Assembly (NCBI GenBank): GCA_963809815.1
Contig: CAWELM010000014.1
Location: forward strand, 62,001-126,000
Reading direction: 5' to 3'
Length of the DNA stretch: 64,000 bases
Origin: CAVVJA01 sp963809815
GTDB taxonomy: Bacteria > Actinomycetota > Actinomycetes > Mycobacteriales > Jatrophihabitantaceae
The notes beneath the pieces are model-generated. The model saw only the letters and a list, made by a program, of their open reading frames with translations. It did not search any database and was not told where the DNA came from. Made by a program: the position numbers and the translations under genes. Numbering within the stretch: the first letter of the stretch is position 1; each line of letters begins with the position of its first letter. Of the stretch, positions 1-8,707 are shown piece by piece.

Positions 1-21
1 TGCAGCGCGTTAGCGTGGTGC

Positions 22-627
22 GTGGGCAATCGCGAAGACCTTGCCAGGTTGCTAGTCGCGATCGCGGCGGGCGATCACTCGCTCGTTACGGCATCGCTTG
101 ACGCGGCCCCGGCGTTGGCCACCGCCCGCTTGGGCCGCCGTGACGAGTTCTTCATTGCGGAGTGTCACGCGCAGGTCTACGAAGGCGATACCGCGCTGCA
201 CGCGGCGGCGTTCGCCTACGACGTCGGCCTCGCCCGTGATCTGGTTGCGCGAGGCGCTGACGTCCGCGCCCGTAACCGGCGCGGCGGCGAACCGTTGCAT
301 GCGGCGGTCACCGGCGAACCCGGCGCCACGAACTGGGATCCGACCGGCCAGCGGACGGTCATCACCTATCTGATTGACGCGGGCGCTGACCCGAACGCAC
401 GAGCCCGAGGCGGGGTTACGCCGCTGCATCGAGCAGTGCGGAACCGTTGTTCGGCTGCGGTCGACGCGCTCTTGCGCGCCGGCGCAGACCCCCGCGCGAC
501 GAACGACCACGGTTCGACACCGTTCGATCTCGCCCGATGGACCACAGGGCGCGGGGGTGTCGGGTCCGAGGCCGCCAAACTCGAGCAGCAGACGATCCTC
601 GAGCTTCTCGAGCAGGCCATGGCCTGA
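22..627 (+). CDS. Ankyrin-repeat protein
   Basis: About 201 residues with three ankyrin-type repeats: residues ~55-85 (GDTALHAAA, then ARDLVARGADVRARN), ~90-125 (GEPLHAAV, then YLIDAGADPNARA) and ~128-165 (GVTPLHRAV, then LLRAGADPRATN). The TPLH and GADP signatures are those of ankyrin protein-binding repeats. No signal peptide or membrane segment is visible, so it is probably cytoplasmic. The GTG at 22 is the first start in the window, but the frame is open to the left edge, so the true start may lie outside. The partner is unknown. The next gene is convergent. Confidence 0.8.
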   Translation: MGNREDLARLLVAIAAGDHSLVTASLDAAPALATARLGRRDEFFIAECHAQVYEGDTALHAAAFAYDVGLARDLVARGADVRARNRRGGEPLHAAVTGEPGATNWDPTGQRTVITYLIDAGADPNARARGGVTPLHRAVRNRCSAAVDALLRAGADPRATNDHGSTPFDLARWTTGRGGVGSEAAKLEQQTILELLEQAMA

Positions 628-725
628 CGTCAGCGTGCGCCGACTCTCGCACGCAGACGCAGCAACTCGGGGCATCGGCCGACTGAGCCGTTCGAGCAGC
701 ATGTCGCCCCAGTGAGCCCGGCCAA

Positions 726-1745
726 CTACTGGCTTGGGATTGATCGCGGCAGTCCGAACCATGGGAGCACGCTGTTGTCGAAGCGGGTCATGGCGCAGAT
801 CCGGTCGCCGGCGAGGGTGAGCACGTACAGGCCCGTGCCGTGGCTGATACCGGAAGGAGTCCGCAGGTAAGCGCCGAACGCCGGCTGACCGTTGGCTCGC
901 GTCGGCACGAGGTGGAACCGGCGGCCCGCGCCGAAGATGCTGGCGCAGAACCGGGCCACGGCGTCTCGGCCCTCGTATTCGAACGGCATCGGCGGCATCG
1001 AGGTGAACACGTCCTCAGTGAGCAGGGCTACCAGCGCGTCGAGATCGGCGGACTCCCAGGCGAGGACGAACCTCGCCACGATCGCATCCTCGGCGGATGA
1101 GTCGGCGGCGGGCGCCCGTTCGTGGTCGGCGTTCGGCGGCCGGTGGCGCTGCAGGCTGGCACGGGCCCGTTTGAGGGCGCTGGTCACCGACTCGACGGTC
1201 GAGTCGAGCATGTCGGCCACCTCGTCAGCATGGAATCCGAGGACGTCACGCAAGACGAGCACCGCGAGTTGGCGAGGCGGCAGAACCTGAAGTGCGGTCA
1301 CGAAGGCCAGGGAGATTGCTTCGGTCTGCTGGTAGCGAGCCTCTGGGCCGGGCGGTCCGCCGAGGCCGCCCTCGAGGAGGGCGTCGGGATACGGCTCGAG
1401 CCACACGACTTCGCCGAGCCGGGTGGGCTCGGGCGGTTCAACCTTCGGAATGTTCCACTCCCGGGCCGGACGTCGGCGGGCCGCGCGACGCGCGTTGAGG
1501 CACCGGTTGGTGGCGATCCGGTACAGCCAGGTGCGCAGCGAGGCCCGCTCTTCGATGAACCCGCCGAGGCCTTGCCAGGCGGCCAGCAGCGTGTCCTGCA
1601 GGGCGTCCTCGGCATCCTGGACGGATCCGAGCATCCGGTAGCAGTGCACTTGAAGCTCCCGCCGATGCGGCTCGGTCAGGTCTCGAAACGCGTCGCCGTC
1701 TCCAGCCCGCGCTCTACTGAGCAGATCGGACCCCGCCGCTGTCAC
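726..1745 (-). CDS. ECF sigma factor with C-terminal SnoaL-like domain (SigG-like)
   Basis: The 339-residue protein has sigma region 2 at residues ~10-80 (HCYRMLGSVQDAEDALQDT) and sigma region 4 at ~145-200 (LPPRQLAVLVLRDVLGF, then a helix-turn-helix ending in ALKRARASL). A SnoaL/NTF2-like domain of ~115 residues follows (FTSMPPMPFEYEGRDAV to DNSVLPWFGLP). This architecture is that of the long actinobacterial ECF factors such as M. tuberculosis SigG, where the C-terminal domain replaces a separate anti-sigma factor in control. It is divergent from an MFS exporter, a plausible target. A fragment of a second copy of the SnoaL domain lies at 63128-63422. Confidence 0.88.
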   Translation of the reverse strand: MTAAGSDLLSRARAGDGDAFRDLTEPHRRELQVHCYRMLGSVQDAEDALQDTLLAAWQGLGGFIEERASLRTWLYRIATNRCLNARRAARRRPAREWNIPKVEPPEPTRLGEVVWLEPYPDALLEGGLGGPPGPEARYQQTEAISLAFVTALQVLPPRQLAVLVLRDVLGFHADEVADMLDSTVESVTSALKRARASLQRHRPPNADHERAPAADSSAEDAIVARFVLAWESADLDALVALLTEDVFTSMPPMPFEYEGRDAVARFCASIFGAGRRFHLVPTRANGQPAFGAYLRTPSGISHGTGLYVLTLAGDRICAMTRFDNSVLPWFGLPRSIPSQ

Positions 1746-1951
1746 CGTCGCATCACGTTCCTCCCGGCCCCATCGGACGATTCAACCTGTATCTACACCG
1801 CGCGGGGGACGAACTGGGCGGCTCGCGGACGCCCAATTTCCCGACGCTGCGGTGTATCCACCAGCGACTGCTGCTGTCTGAGCGCGACCGATGAGTTTCG
1901 GCGCGACGTCGGATCGCACGGCCACTACTGAAACGACTTCGGAGGTTGCTG

Positions 1952-3439
1952 ATGGAATCGTCCGCACCGGTCGCGCGCCCGACGCCGGCCCTTCTCGATC
2001 CGCGCCGCTGGTGGGCGCTCGCGCTCCTCTGCGGCGCGTTCTTCATGGTGATCCTCGACGGCACGATCACGATCGTGGCGCTGCCCTCGATCGGTGCTGA
2101 CCTCAGCTTCTCGGAGCAGGGCCTGCAATGGGTGCTGAGCGCATACGCACTCACCTTCGGCGGCCTGCTCTTGCTCGGCGGACGTGCGGCCGACCTGCTC
2201 GGTCGCCGGCGCGTGTTCATTGCCGGTGTACTGCTCTTCACCGTCGCGTCGCTTGGGTGTGGGCTCGCCTGGTCGCCCGAGGCCCTTCTTTCCGCTCGTA
2301 TCGTCCAGGGCGTGGGCGCGGCGATCATGACTCCGACCGCCCTGTCGATCATTTCGACGACGTTCTCCGAAGGCTCCGAGCGCAACAAGGCGCTCGGGCT
2401 CTGGGGCGCGCTCGGCGGCATCGGCGCCACCGCCGCGTGGCTCATCGGCGGCCCGCTTGTCGACGGCCCCGGCTGGCGATGGATCTTCTTTATCAACGTG
2501 CCGGTCGGCTTAGCCGGGCTCGTGCTGTCGCCGCTGTTGCTGCGCGAGAGCCGGGCCGCGCTGACACGGCGGAGCTACGACCCCGCAGGGGCGCTCACGA
2601 TTACCGGTGCGTTCGTTCTGCTCGTCTACGCGGTCGTCGAGGCGCCGACGGTCGGCTGGGCCGAGATACGAACGATTGTCCCGCTCGTCGGATCGGCTGT
2701 GCTCATTGCCGCCTTCGCGCTGATCGAGTCGCGGCACCACGCGCCGCTCGTGCCGCTCGGCCTCCTTCGCTCACGAACGCTCGCCGGCGCGAATGCCGTA
2801 ACGGTATTTATCGGCACCGTCGGGGTCGGCGTGCCATTCGTCCTCACGCTCTACGCGCAGCAGGTGCTCGGCTACTCGGCCCTCAAGTTCGGCATCAGCT
2901 CGGTGGTGCTCGCGATTGCGGCAACGGTTGGCGCGATCGCCGGTCAGGCCGTGGTCCTCAAGGCCGGCTTCCGCTCGGTCGCGGCGAGCGGCATGGCGTT
3001 GATGGCCGCCGGGTCGCTTGTGCTCACCCGAGTCTCCGTGCCCGGCAGCTACTTTCCGGTCATCTTTTTCGGGCTGCTTCTGTGCGGTGTCGGGATCGGC
3101 CTTGCCTTCGTAACGTCGACGGTCGCGGCGCTGGCGGGTGTCGCCGACCACGAGTCAGGGCTCGCATCCGGCCTCAGCAACACCGCCTTGCAGATCGGCT
3201 CGGCCCTCGGGGTCGCCATCGTCGCGACGGTTGCCGTCTCCCGCTCGCACGACTACCAGGCGACCAACGCACACGCGAACCCGGCCGTCGCGCTAACGGA
3301 GGGCTTCCAGTCCGCGTTCGTGGCCTGTGCCGTGCTGGCCGCGATCGGCATGGCGCTGGCGCTCCTGCTCCTCGGCCGGCCGCGGAAGGCAGCGCGCGAG
3401 TTGCCGGAGCCAGTCCTAGCGGTCAGCGCTTCGGACTGA
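1952..3439 (+). CDS. MFS drug transporter, DHA2 (14-helix) family
   Basis: A 495-residue integral membrane protein. The MFS motif A is present (GGRAADLLGRRRVF, residues ~70-85) and so is the WRWIFFINVPVG segment typical of EmrB/QacA-type proton-driven exporters, with about 14 hydrophobic segments. The start is taken as ATG 1952 because GGAGG at 1941-1945 is correctly spaced for it; a TTG two codons upstream would overlap less well. It is divergent from the ECF sigma factor and followed by a reductase gene. Likely role: proton-coupled efflux of hydrophobic or cationic compounds. The substrate cannot be inferred. Confidence 0.9.
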   Translation: MESSAPVARPTPALLDPRRWWALALLCGAFFMVILDGTITIVALPSIGADLSFSEQGLQWVLSAYALTFGGLLLLGGRAADLLGRRRVFIAGVLLFTVASLGCGLAWSPEALLSARIVQGVGAAIMTPTALSIISTTFSEGSERNKALGLWGALGGIGATAAWLIGGPLVDGPGWRWIFFINVPVGLAGLVLSPLLLRESRAALTRRSYDPAGALTITGAFVLLVYAVVEAPTVGWAEIRTIVPLVGSAVLIAAFALIESRHHAPLVPLGLLRSRTLAGANAVTVFIGTVGVGVPFVLTLYAQQVLGYSALKFGISSVVLAIAATVGAIAGQAVVLKAGFRSVAASGMALMAAGSLVLTRVSVPGSYFPVIFFGLLLCGVGIGLAFVTSTVAALAGVADHESGLASGLSNTALQIGSALGVAIVATVAVSRSHDYQATNAHANPAVALTEGFQSAFVACAVLAAIGMALALLLLGRPRKAARELPEPVLAVSASD

Positions 3440-3508
3440 GCCGGCGAAAACCAACGCCGAGGACGGCGCGGTGGCACTTGCACAACAGCGACAAAAGGAG
3501 AAAATGAC

Positions 3509-4081
3509 ATGGGCAAGATCGTGGTGAGCGAAAACGTAACGCTTGACGGAGTCGTCCAGGACCCGGCCGGTGACGAAGGCTTCAAGGTCGGGGGGTGGAT
3601 CGGCGCGATCAAGGACCGTCCGCAGCTCAACAAGCTTGCGCTCGACGAAGCCCTGGGCGCTGCGGCACTGCTGCTGGGCCGGCGGAGCTACGAGTGGTTC
3701 GCGGCCCGATGGCCATCCCGTAGTGGCGAGTTGGCGGACAGATTGAACAGCCTGCCCAAGTACGTGGTGTCCTCGACGCTCGACCGTGCGTCCTGGAACA
3801 ACTCGTCAGTCATCGGGACCGATGTGCTCAGCAATGTCTCGAAGCTGAAGCAGCAGCTGGCCGGGGACATCGTCATCCCCGCCAGCTTTCAACTGGTACA
3901 CACGCTGATCGAGCACGACTTGGTCGACGAGCTCCGGCTGAAGATCTTCCCGGTCGTGCTCGGGGCCGGCGAACGCCTCTTCGGCCCGACCAGTGCCAAG
4001 AAGCCCATGCGCCTTCTCAACACCCAGATCGTCGAGGACGACGTCCTCTTCCTTACCTACCAGGCCGTCCGGGACGCCTAG
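3509..4081 (+). CDS. Dihydrofolate reductase-family (RibD C-terminal-like) protein
   Basis: The 190-residue protein begins MGKIVVSENVTLDGVVQDPAG, the usual first strand and loop of RibD_C/DHFR-like reductases. It continues with ALLLGRRSYEWFAARW, KYVVSSTLD, and DELRLKIFPVVLGAGERLF, the NADPH-binding half. Members are NADPH-dependent reductases of unknown substrate that are abundant in actinobacteria and not true folate enzymes. A strong AAGGAG precedes the ATG. It is downstream of the MFS gene, 69 bp away. Two other paralogs lie at 60994 and 63433. Confidence 0.88.
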   Translation: MGKIVVSENVTLDGVVQDPAGDEGFKVGGWIGAIKDRPQLNKLALDEALGAAALLLGRRSYEWFAARWPSRSGELADRLNSLPKYVVSSTLDRASWNNSSVIGTDVLSNVSKLKQQLAGDIVIPASFQLVHTLIEHDLVDELRLKIFPVVLGAGERLFGPTSAKKPMRLLNTQIVEDDVLFLTYQAVRDA

Positions 4082-4096
4082 CCGGCGTCAGTGACA

Positions 4097-4123
4097 CAGG
4101 AGCGGCCGAATGGGCCGCTCCTG
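4097..4123. terminator. Hairpin between convergent genes
   Basis: A perfect 11-bp inverted repeat (CAGGAGCGGCC, 5-nt loop, GGCCGCTCCTG) lies between the stop codons of the DHFR-like gene and the convergent VOC gene. It has no clear U tract, as is common for actinobacterial bidirectional terminators. Confidence 0.65.
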
Positions 4124-4125
4124 CC

Positions 4126-4791
4126 TCACGTGGGCAAATCCGTGCCGGCCTGCTCCGCCACCAGGTATGCGGCATACCAGTCGGGCCAATTCTCGTCGGC
4201 CTGCCCGGTGCGCTGCTCGTGCTCGGCATGGGCGTCCTTCGCCCGCCGAAGGGCGCTCGCCAGGTCGGCCCTGGATGCGAACGTCGTTTCAGCGGCGTCG
4301 ATCCGGCCGGGCAGCCGGGTCGTGATCTCTTGCAGGAGCCAGCTGTTGCCGTCCGGATCGCGGAACGTCGCGAAACTGCTGTAGGTGGCAGCGCCAGGCG
4401 CGCGGCCGCTGACGCGATCACTGCCGTCCGGTTCGAATTGAGCGCCCGGGGTCCCGGCGTGGAACACCTCGCTGACATCGGCGCCACCGGCGACGAGCTG
4501 GTCTCTCGCGGCCTCGATGTCCGAGACGACCAAGTAGGTGCCCTGGGCCGAGCCGGGTGCCGCGGACGTTATCTTCGTGCCGAATTGGACCGAGCCCCCT
4601 GAGCCGGGCGGCGTGAACTGGACGACGCGGAAGCCGTTATCGAATGGAAAGTCGGCGTCCAGCCGCCACCCGAGGTTCCCGTAGAACTGCTTCGCGCGGT
4701 CGACATCCGAAACGGAAATGACGACTACTTCGAGCTTTAGATCAGCCTTCTGAGTGCTCTGGTCGCTGCTACGGCCTTCGGTGGTGTTCAT
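4126..4791 (-). CDS. VOC (glyoxalase/bleomycin-resistance fold) protein
   Basis: A 221-residue protein. The VOC module covers residues ~19-155, starting LKLEVVVISVSDVDRAKQFY, then GWRLDADFPF, GSVQFGTKI, and ending FATFRDPDGNSWLLQEI. The ~60-residue C-terminal tail is helical and charged and may carry a dimerisation function. GGAGG sits just upstream of the ATG. VOC proteins bind a metal and act as glyoxalases, dioxygenases or drug-binding proteins; the substrate here is unknown. Convergent with the DHFR-like gene. Confidence 0.85.
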   Translation of the reverse strand: MNTTEGRSSDQSTQKADLKLEVVVISVSDVDRAKQFYGNLGWRLDADFPFDNGFRVVQFTPPGSGGSVQFGTKITSAAPGSAQGTYLVVSDIEAARDQLVAGGADVSEVFHAGTPGAQFEPDGSDRVSGRAPGAATYSSFATFRDPDGNSWLLQEITTRLPGRIDAAETTFASRADLASALRRAKDAHAEHEQRTGQADENWPDWYAAYLVAEQAGTDLPT

Positions 4792-4958
4792 GACTGCCTC
4801 CTCCGTGGGGTCGTTTCAGAGAAAGACCCTGGCAGCCGCCGCCACTAGCTGGCAACCGGGAAGCTCGTGGTGGGCCGCTAGCCTTTGTGTACGGCAGTTA
4901 CCCGTTGTTCATGCGCAGCGAGAAAAGGCTAGCTGTGATCGGGAGGAGACAATCTGAC

Positions 4959-5267
4959 ATGAGCATTGTCGTCGTAGTCACGGCCTATCCAATTCTCGAA
5001 CACCGCGCCGAGGTGATCGAGGCTTTCGAGGAAGCAATCGTCCGAGTTCACGACGAACCGGGGGTCGAGCTCTACGCGCTGCACGAGGGATCCGACCGAC
5101 TGGTCATGATCGAGAAGTACGAGTCGGCGGAGGCGCGATCGGAGCACTCCCGGGGTGCGGCCCTTGCCGACCTTCGATCGGCATTGGACGGAAAGCTGAC
5201 CACCGGTCTTGACGTGCAGGTTCTCGAACCGCATCCGGCCGGAAACGCGCAGAAGGGCGCACTGTGA
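4959..5267 (+). CDS. Antibiotic biosynthesis monooxygenase (ABM)-family protein
   Basis: The 102-residue protein starts MSIVVVVTAYPILEHRAEVI and contains HDEPGVELYALHEGSDRLVMIEKYES, followed by a SEHSRGAALADL segment. This is the ferredoxin-like fold of the YgiN/ABM family of cofactor-free quinol monooxygenases. The ATG at 4959 is chosen because GGGAGGAG lies at 4941-4948; a longer upstream frame has no ribosome site. It stands alone, divergent from the VOC gene. Confidence 0.85.
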   Translation: MSIVVVVTAYPILEHRAEVIEAFEEAIVRVHDEPGVELYALHEGSDRLVMIEKYESAEARSEHSRGAALADLRSALDGKLTTGLDVQVLEPHPAGNAQKGAL

Positions 5268-5291
5268 CCGGTCAGTTGTCCTAGTGTCCCG

Positions 5292-6260
5292 CTAGCGACG
5301 GATCGCTGCCGGAGCTGCATCAATGGCCCAGCGGGTGTCCTCGTCCACTAGATCGGCGTTAATGTCCGCTGCGGCCAAGGCACCGGCCGCGGCGGCCGCG
5401 CCCACCTGGGCCGCGATATCAGTGACATTGCCGGCAACCCATACGCCGGACACCTGGGTCCGGCCCGTCGCATCGGCCGGAATGTGTTCACCGAGTCCAG
5501 ACGGGTGTTCAGCCACCAATAGTCCGAGTGGTGCCAGGAAATCGGCTCGCGCGATCATTCGCGGCACCACAGATAGCACGTTTCGGCTGACCACCGTGCC
5601 GTCAGCGAGCCGGACACCGGCCAGGTGGTCGTTGTCCACCTGGAGTGAGAGCACCTCGCCCGTGATCACGCGGATCTGGCGAGCCCTCAGCTGTTCCGCC
5701 TCGTCCTCACTCAGCGGCGGCACGATGTGCTGGAACAGGATGACGTCGGCACTGAGTTGGCGGAACAGCAGCGCTTGATGCACCGCGCGCGGACTGGTGG
5801 CAAGCACACCGATGGCCTGGTCGCGGACCTCCCAGCCGTGGCAGTACGGGCAGTGTAGGACGTCCCGCCCCCATCGGGCCCGGAGACCGGGCAGATCCGG
5901 GAGTTCGTCCACTAGCCCACTGGCTACGAGCACCCGTCGAGCACCGAAGCTGTGCCCGTCCGCTAACGAGACCGCGAACGCGTTCTCCTCGCGGGATACG
6001 GAATGTACCTCCCCAACCACCACCTGACCGCCGTAGCCTCGGACTTCGGCCCGGCCGCGCTCCAGCAGTTCGACGGGCGACATTCCGTCTCGGCCGAGAA
6101 GACCGTGTACACCCTCGGCCGGTGCATTGCGGGGCGCCTTCGAATCGATCACTACGACTGACCGACGGGACCGCGCGAGCATCAGCGCACCGTTCAATCC
6201 GGCCGCACCGCCACCAATCACCACGACGTCCAAGCTGTTGTCTCCTGGTACGTCTGCCAC
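5292..6260 (-). CDS. NAD(P)/FAD-dependent oxidoreductase, thioredoxin-reductase-like
   Basis: A 322-residue protein with the FAD-binding motif DVVVIGGGAAGLNGALML near the N-terminus, a CPYCHGWE motif at the position of the TrxR redox pair, and a C-terminal GVWVAGNVTDIAAQVGAAA FAD motif. These proteins reduce small disulfide or redox partners and often pair with a regulator. The start is GTG 6260 because GGAGG at 6269-6273 is spaced correctly; the longer upstream frame runs into the divergent regulator. The 79-bp gap to the XRE-cupin gene must hold both promoters. Confidence 0.9.
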   Translation of the reverse strand: MADVPGDNSLDVVVIGGGAAGLNGALMLARSRRSVVVIDSKAPRNAPAEGVHGLLGRDGMSPVELLERGRAEVRGYGGQVVVGEVHSVSREENAFAVSLADGHSFGARRVLVASGLVDELPDLPGLRARWGRDVLHCPYCHGWEVRDQAIGVLATSPRAVHQALLFRQLSADVILFQHIVPPLSEDEAEQLRARQIRVITGEVLSLQVDNDHLAGVRLADGTVVSRNVLSVVPRMIARADFLAPLGLLVAEHPSGLGEHIPADATGRTQVSGVWVAGNVTDIAAQVGAAAAAGALAAADINADLVDEDTRWAIDAAPAAIRR

Positions 6261-6339
6261 CGTGACCACCTCCAGAAGCACAATGCTAGCCGCAGACCGC
6301 GTTAGCAATGTCCTTTGCTGATACGGCAAACTACCGATC

Positions 6340-6930
6340 ATGGCCATAGATCTCGAGGAGGCGCTCACAGCGGTCGGACACCGGCTGCGGGCCCTGCGCC
6401 GCGAGCGTGAACTGACGCTCGTTGACATATCGGCGGTCGCCGGCATCTCGGTAAGCACCCTCTCCCGGCTGGAGTCCGGCGCGCGCCGACCGACGCTCGA
6501 GTTGCTGCTTCCGCTGGCCCGCGCCTACCGGGTCACGCTCGACGAGCTCGTCGATGCCCCACCTACCGGAGACCCTCGTATCCATCTGCGCCCGATCCGC
6601 CGGAATGGCATGACCATGCTGGCGTTGACTCGCCGGGCAGGCGGCATCCAGGCCTACAAGATCGTGATCTCGGGCGTCAGCCGGCGGAAACGGCCCGATC
6701 CGCAGACACACGAGGGCTACGAATGGCTGTACGTCCTCAACGGACGGCTGCGCCTCGTTCTCGGTGAGCAAGATTTGGTGCTCGCACCTGGCGAGGCGGC
6801 CGAATTCGACACCCGCGTTCCGCACTGGTTCGGCGCTCCTGGCCCGGAGCCCGTCGAATTCCTCAGTCTCTTCGGCCGGCAGGGAGAACGGGCACACCTT
6901 CGCGCGCAGAGCCTCAAGCGGCGAAACTGA
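6340..6930 (+). CDS. XRE-family transcriptional regulator with cupin domain
   Basis: A 196-residue protein. The N-terminal helix-turn-helix covers residues ~8-62 (LRALRRERELTLVDISAVAGISVSTLSRLESG). A cupin sensor domain covers ~110-185 (HEGYEWLYVLNGRLRLVLGE and LAPGEAAEFDTRVPHWFG). Such proteins bind operators as dimers and sense small ligands through the cupin barrel. Being divergent from the FAD oxidoreductase at 79 bp, it probably controls that gene and itself. Confidence 0.9.
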   Translation: MAIDLEEALTAVGHRLRALRRERELTLVDISAVAGISVSTLSRLESGARRPTLELLLPLARAYRVTLDELVDAPPTGDPRIHLRPIRRNGMTMLALTRRAGGIQAYKIVISGVSRRKRPDPQTHEGYEWLYVLNGRLRLVLGEQDLVLAPGEAAEFDTRVPHWFGAPGPEPVEFLSLFGRQGERAHLRAQSLKRRN

Positions 6931-7229
6931 CACATCTCCACTGTGCAGCAGGGAGGTTGTCGCGTGAGCACGTCGGCTGCGGATTCCGGCGGGTCGAGGA
7001 ACTGCTCAAGGATGCGCTGATCCACTACCCCACTCGCACGGAGGATCCGCCCTACCTCGTTGTTACATTCGTCCGCCTGCAGGTGCTCGCCCTGATCGCG
7101 GGAGCAGGGACCGGCGGGATCCGACTCGACGGTGACGCACCTGACCCGATGTTCGCCATCGTCATCCCATGACGAGCCGAGGCTGCCACCGCTCACCAAC
7201 TTCTGGCGGGTGAGCAGGGCCGACGAACG

Positions 7230-7646
7230 CTACTGCGTCTGACCCGATATGTTGACCAGCCAATTCACGCCGAATTTGTCGGCGCACATGCCAAATGTGT
7301 CGCCCCAGATGGCCTTCTCCAAGGGCATCGTTGTCGTGCCACCACTAGACAGCTTTTCGAAATAGCCACGCAGCAGACTCTCGTCATCCCCACTCAACGA
7401 CATGCTGAAGTTGGTGCCGGGCTTGAATTCCATCCGACTTGGCGTGTCAGACGCCATGAACAAGATGCCGTTGTCACCCTCGAGCTGAGAATGCATCACC
7501 AGATTCTCTTCAGCTGGATCTTGTGACGCGTTAAGGTCCTTGAACGTCTGGACATCCAATGTGCCACCAAAGACCGACTGATAAAACTCCATAGCCTCTC
7601 GCGCATTAGACTTGAAGCTGAGATAAGGATTTAGTGCGACCGCCAT
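7230..7646 (-). CDS. VOC family protein, PhnB-like
   Basis: The 138-residue protein starts MAVALNPYLSFKSNAREAME and has FYQSVFGGTLDVQTF, MASDTPSR, and GDTFGMCADKFGVNWLVNI. This is the PhnB/YjdN-type single VOC module, whose members are mostly of unknown substrate. AAAGGAGGATC immediately precedes the ATG. Its codon use has more A/T third positions than its neighbours, which may mean a different origin. Confidence 0.9.
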   Translation of the reverse strand: MAVALNPYLSFKSNAREAMEFYQSVFGGTLDVQTFKDLNASQDPAEENLVMHSQLEGDNGILFMASDTPSRMEFKPGTNFSMSLSGDDESLLRGYFEKLSSGGTTTMPLEKAIWGDTFGMCADKFGVNWLVNISGQTQ

Positions 7647-7947
7647 GATCCTCCTTTAGTTGTGGCGCGAATTACTTTCGCCGCCTGACCTGATTATCGA
7701 TCAGGCCGCGCGGTCGCAGCAAGCGCATTGAGCTGAACTCTCGGTTGCGACAGCGGGATATGCGGTCACCCTGCGTAGACGGCTGACTCGCTTGGGCGCT
7801 CAGTGAGTTCCTAGGTCGGCACCTCTTGCCGATGCAGGCCATTTCGACCATCGTCCTCAGTCATAGACGCTGCGCTCAACCACTCGTAGCGTTCGAGACA
7901 TACGTCGGGAGCAACCGGCTTCGACGCAAGCGCGAAGGGGGTTTGAC
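7647..7947. other. Intergenic region without recognised gene
   Basis: This 300-bp gap holds the divergent upstream regions of the PhnB-like gene and the gene at 7948. I see only a short 6-bp hairpin (CCTGAT/ATCAGG near 7687) and no coding pattern. Confidence 0.5.
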
Positions 7948-8559
7948 GTGTTCGTCCAAGTGATTACCGGAAAGGTGACGGATGCCGCGGCCGTCCGGGC
8001 CCGGTTCGACCGGTGGCTCGAGGAACTGGCGCCCGGCGCCAAGGGTTGGCTGGGCTCGACCGCGGGAGTGACCGACGACGGGCGGGTCGTGGTACTCGCC
8101 CGGTTCGAATCCGAGGAAGCCGCGCGGCGCAACAGCGATCGTCCAGAGCAAGGCCAGTGGTGGGCGGAAACCGCAAAGCTACTCGATGGCGAAGCTACGT
8201 TTAGGGACAGCACGAAGGTCACGCCGGACCTGCGAGGCGACCCTGATCAAGCTGAATTCGTTCAGGTCATGCAAGGTCAGCAAGGCCCAGATCCCGATCG
8301 GGCCCAGGAATTGATGAACGAAAACGCTGACGAATGGGCTGAGTTCCGCCCCGACGTCCTTGCCAGTCTCGGTGTCGCCCACGCCGACGACACGTGGACG
8401 ATGGCCCTCTACTTCACGTCGGAGGCGGCGGCGCGCGAAGGTGAGCGCAAGGAGCCGCCGCCGAAGTTGCAGGCCCAGATGGAGGAAATGCAGAAGCTCA
8501 GCGTCGGCGAGCCGGACTATTTCGACCTGCGCGATCCGTGGATGTCGTCTCCGAAGTGA
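7948..8559 (+). CDS. Conserved hypothetical protein, likely duplicated alpha/beta-barrel domain
   Basis: A 203-residue acidic protein. The two halves begin alike: FVQVITGKVTDAAAVRARFD at residue 2 and FVQVMQGQQGPDPDRAQELM at ~104. Each half is followed by a W or LG strand and a segment with GRVVVLARFESEEAARRN or WTMALYFTSEAAAREGE. This looks like two tandem dimeric alpha-beta barrel modules fused into one chain, as in ABM/YCII-type proteins, but I cannot assign a reaction. The GTG start follows a GGGGG run. Terminated by the hairpin at 8633. Confidence 0.75.
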   Translation: MFVQVITGKVTDAAAVRARFDRWLEELAPGAKGWLGSTAGVTDDGRVVVLARFESEEAARRNSDRPEQGQWWAETAKLLDGEATFRDSTKVTPDLRGDPDQAEFVQVMQGQQGPDPDRAQELMNENADEWAEFRPDVLASLGVAHADDTWTMALYFTSEAAAREGERKEPPPKLQAQMEEMQKLSVGEPDYFDLRDPWMSSPK

Positions 8560-8588
8560 CACCAAGCTGACGGGCAGAGCTGATAGAG

Positions 8589-8627
8589 GGCGCTGCAGGT
8601 AGGCGCTGCAGATAGGCGCTGCCCAAG
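8589..8627. repeat. 13-bp tandem repeat, three copies
   Basis: Three adjacent 13-bp units, GGCGCTGCAGGTA, GGCGCTGCAGATA and GGCGCTGCCCAAG, lie between the gene at 7948 and the terminator hairpin. Confidence 0.7.
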
Positions 8628-8632
8628 CCGAT

Positions 8633-8675
8633 GATCTTGGACTTAATGCCGCCGAGCGACGCTAAGTCCAAGATC
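8633..8675. terminator. Bidirectional hairpin terminator
   Basis: A perfect 13-bp inverted repeat (GATCTTGGACTTA and TAAGTCCAAGATC) with a 17-nt loop lies between convergent genes ending at 8559 and 8708. Confidence 0.75.
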
Positions 8676-8707
8676 GTCCTTGTCGGTGATCGAACTCTCC
8701 GCAGCCA

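Noticed and set aside
2128..3507. Second long frame overlapping the MFS gene
   Set aside because: Arg-rich shadow frame; the 1952-3439 frame holds the MFS motifs.
6957..7172. Small plus-strand ORF after the XRE-cupin gene
   Set aside because: TTG start, no convincing family pattern and unclear ribosome site; likely chance in high-GC DNA.
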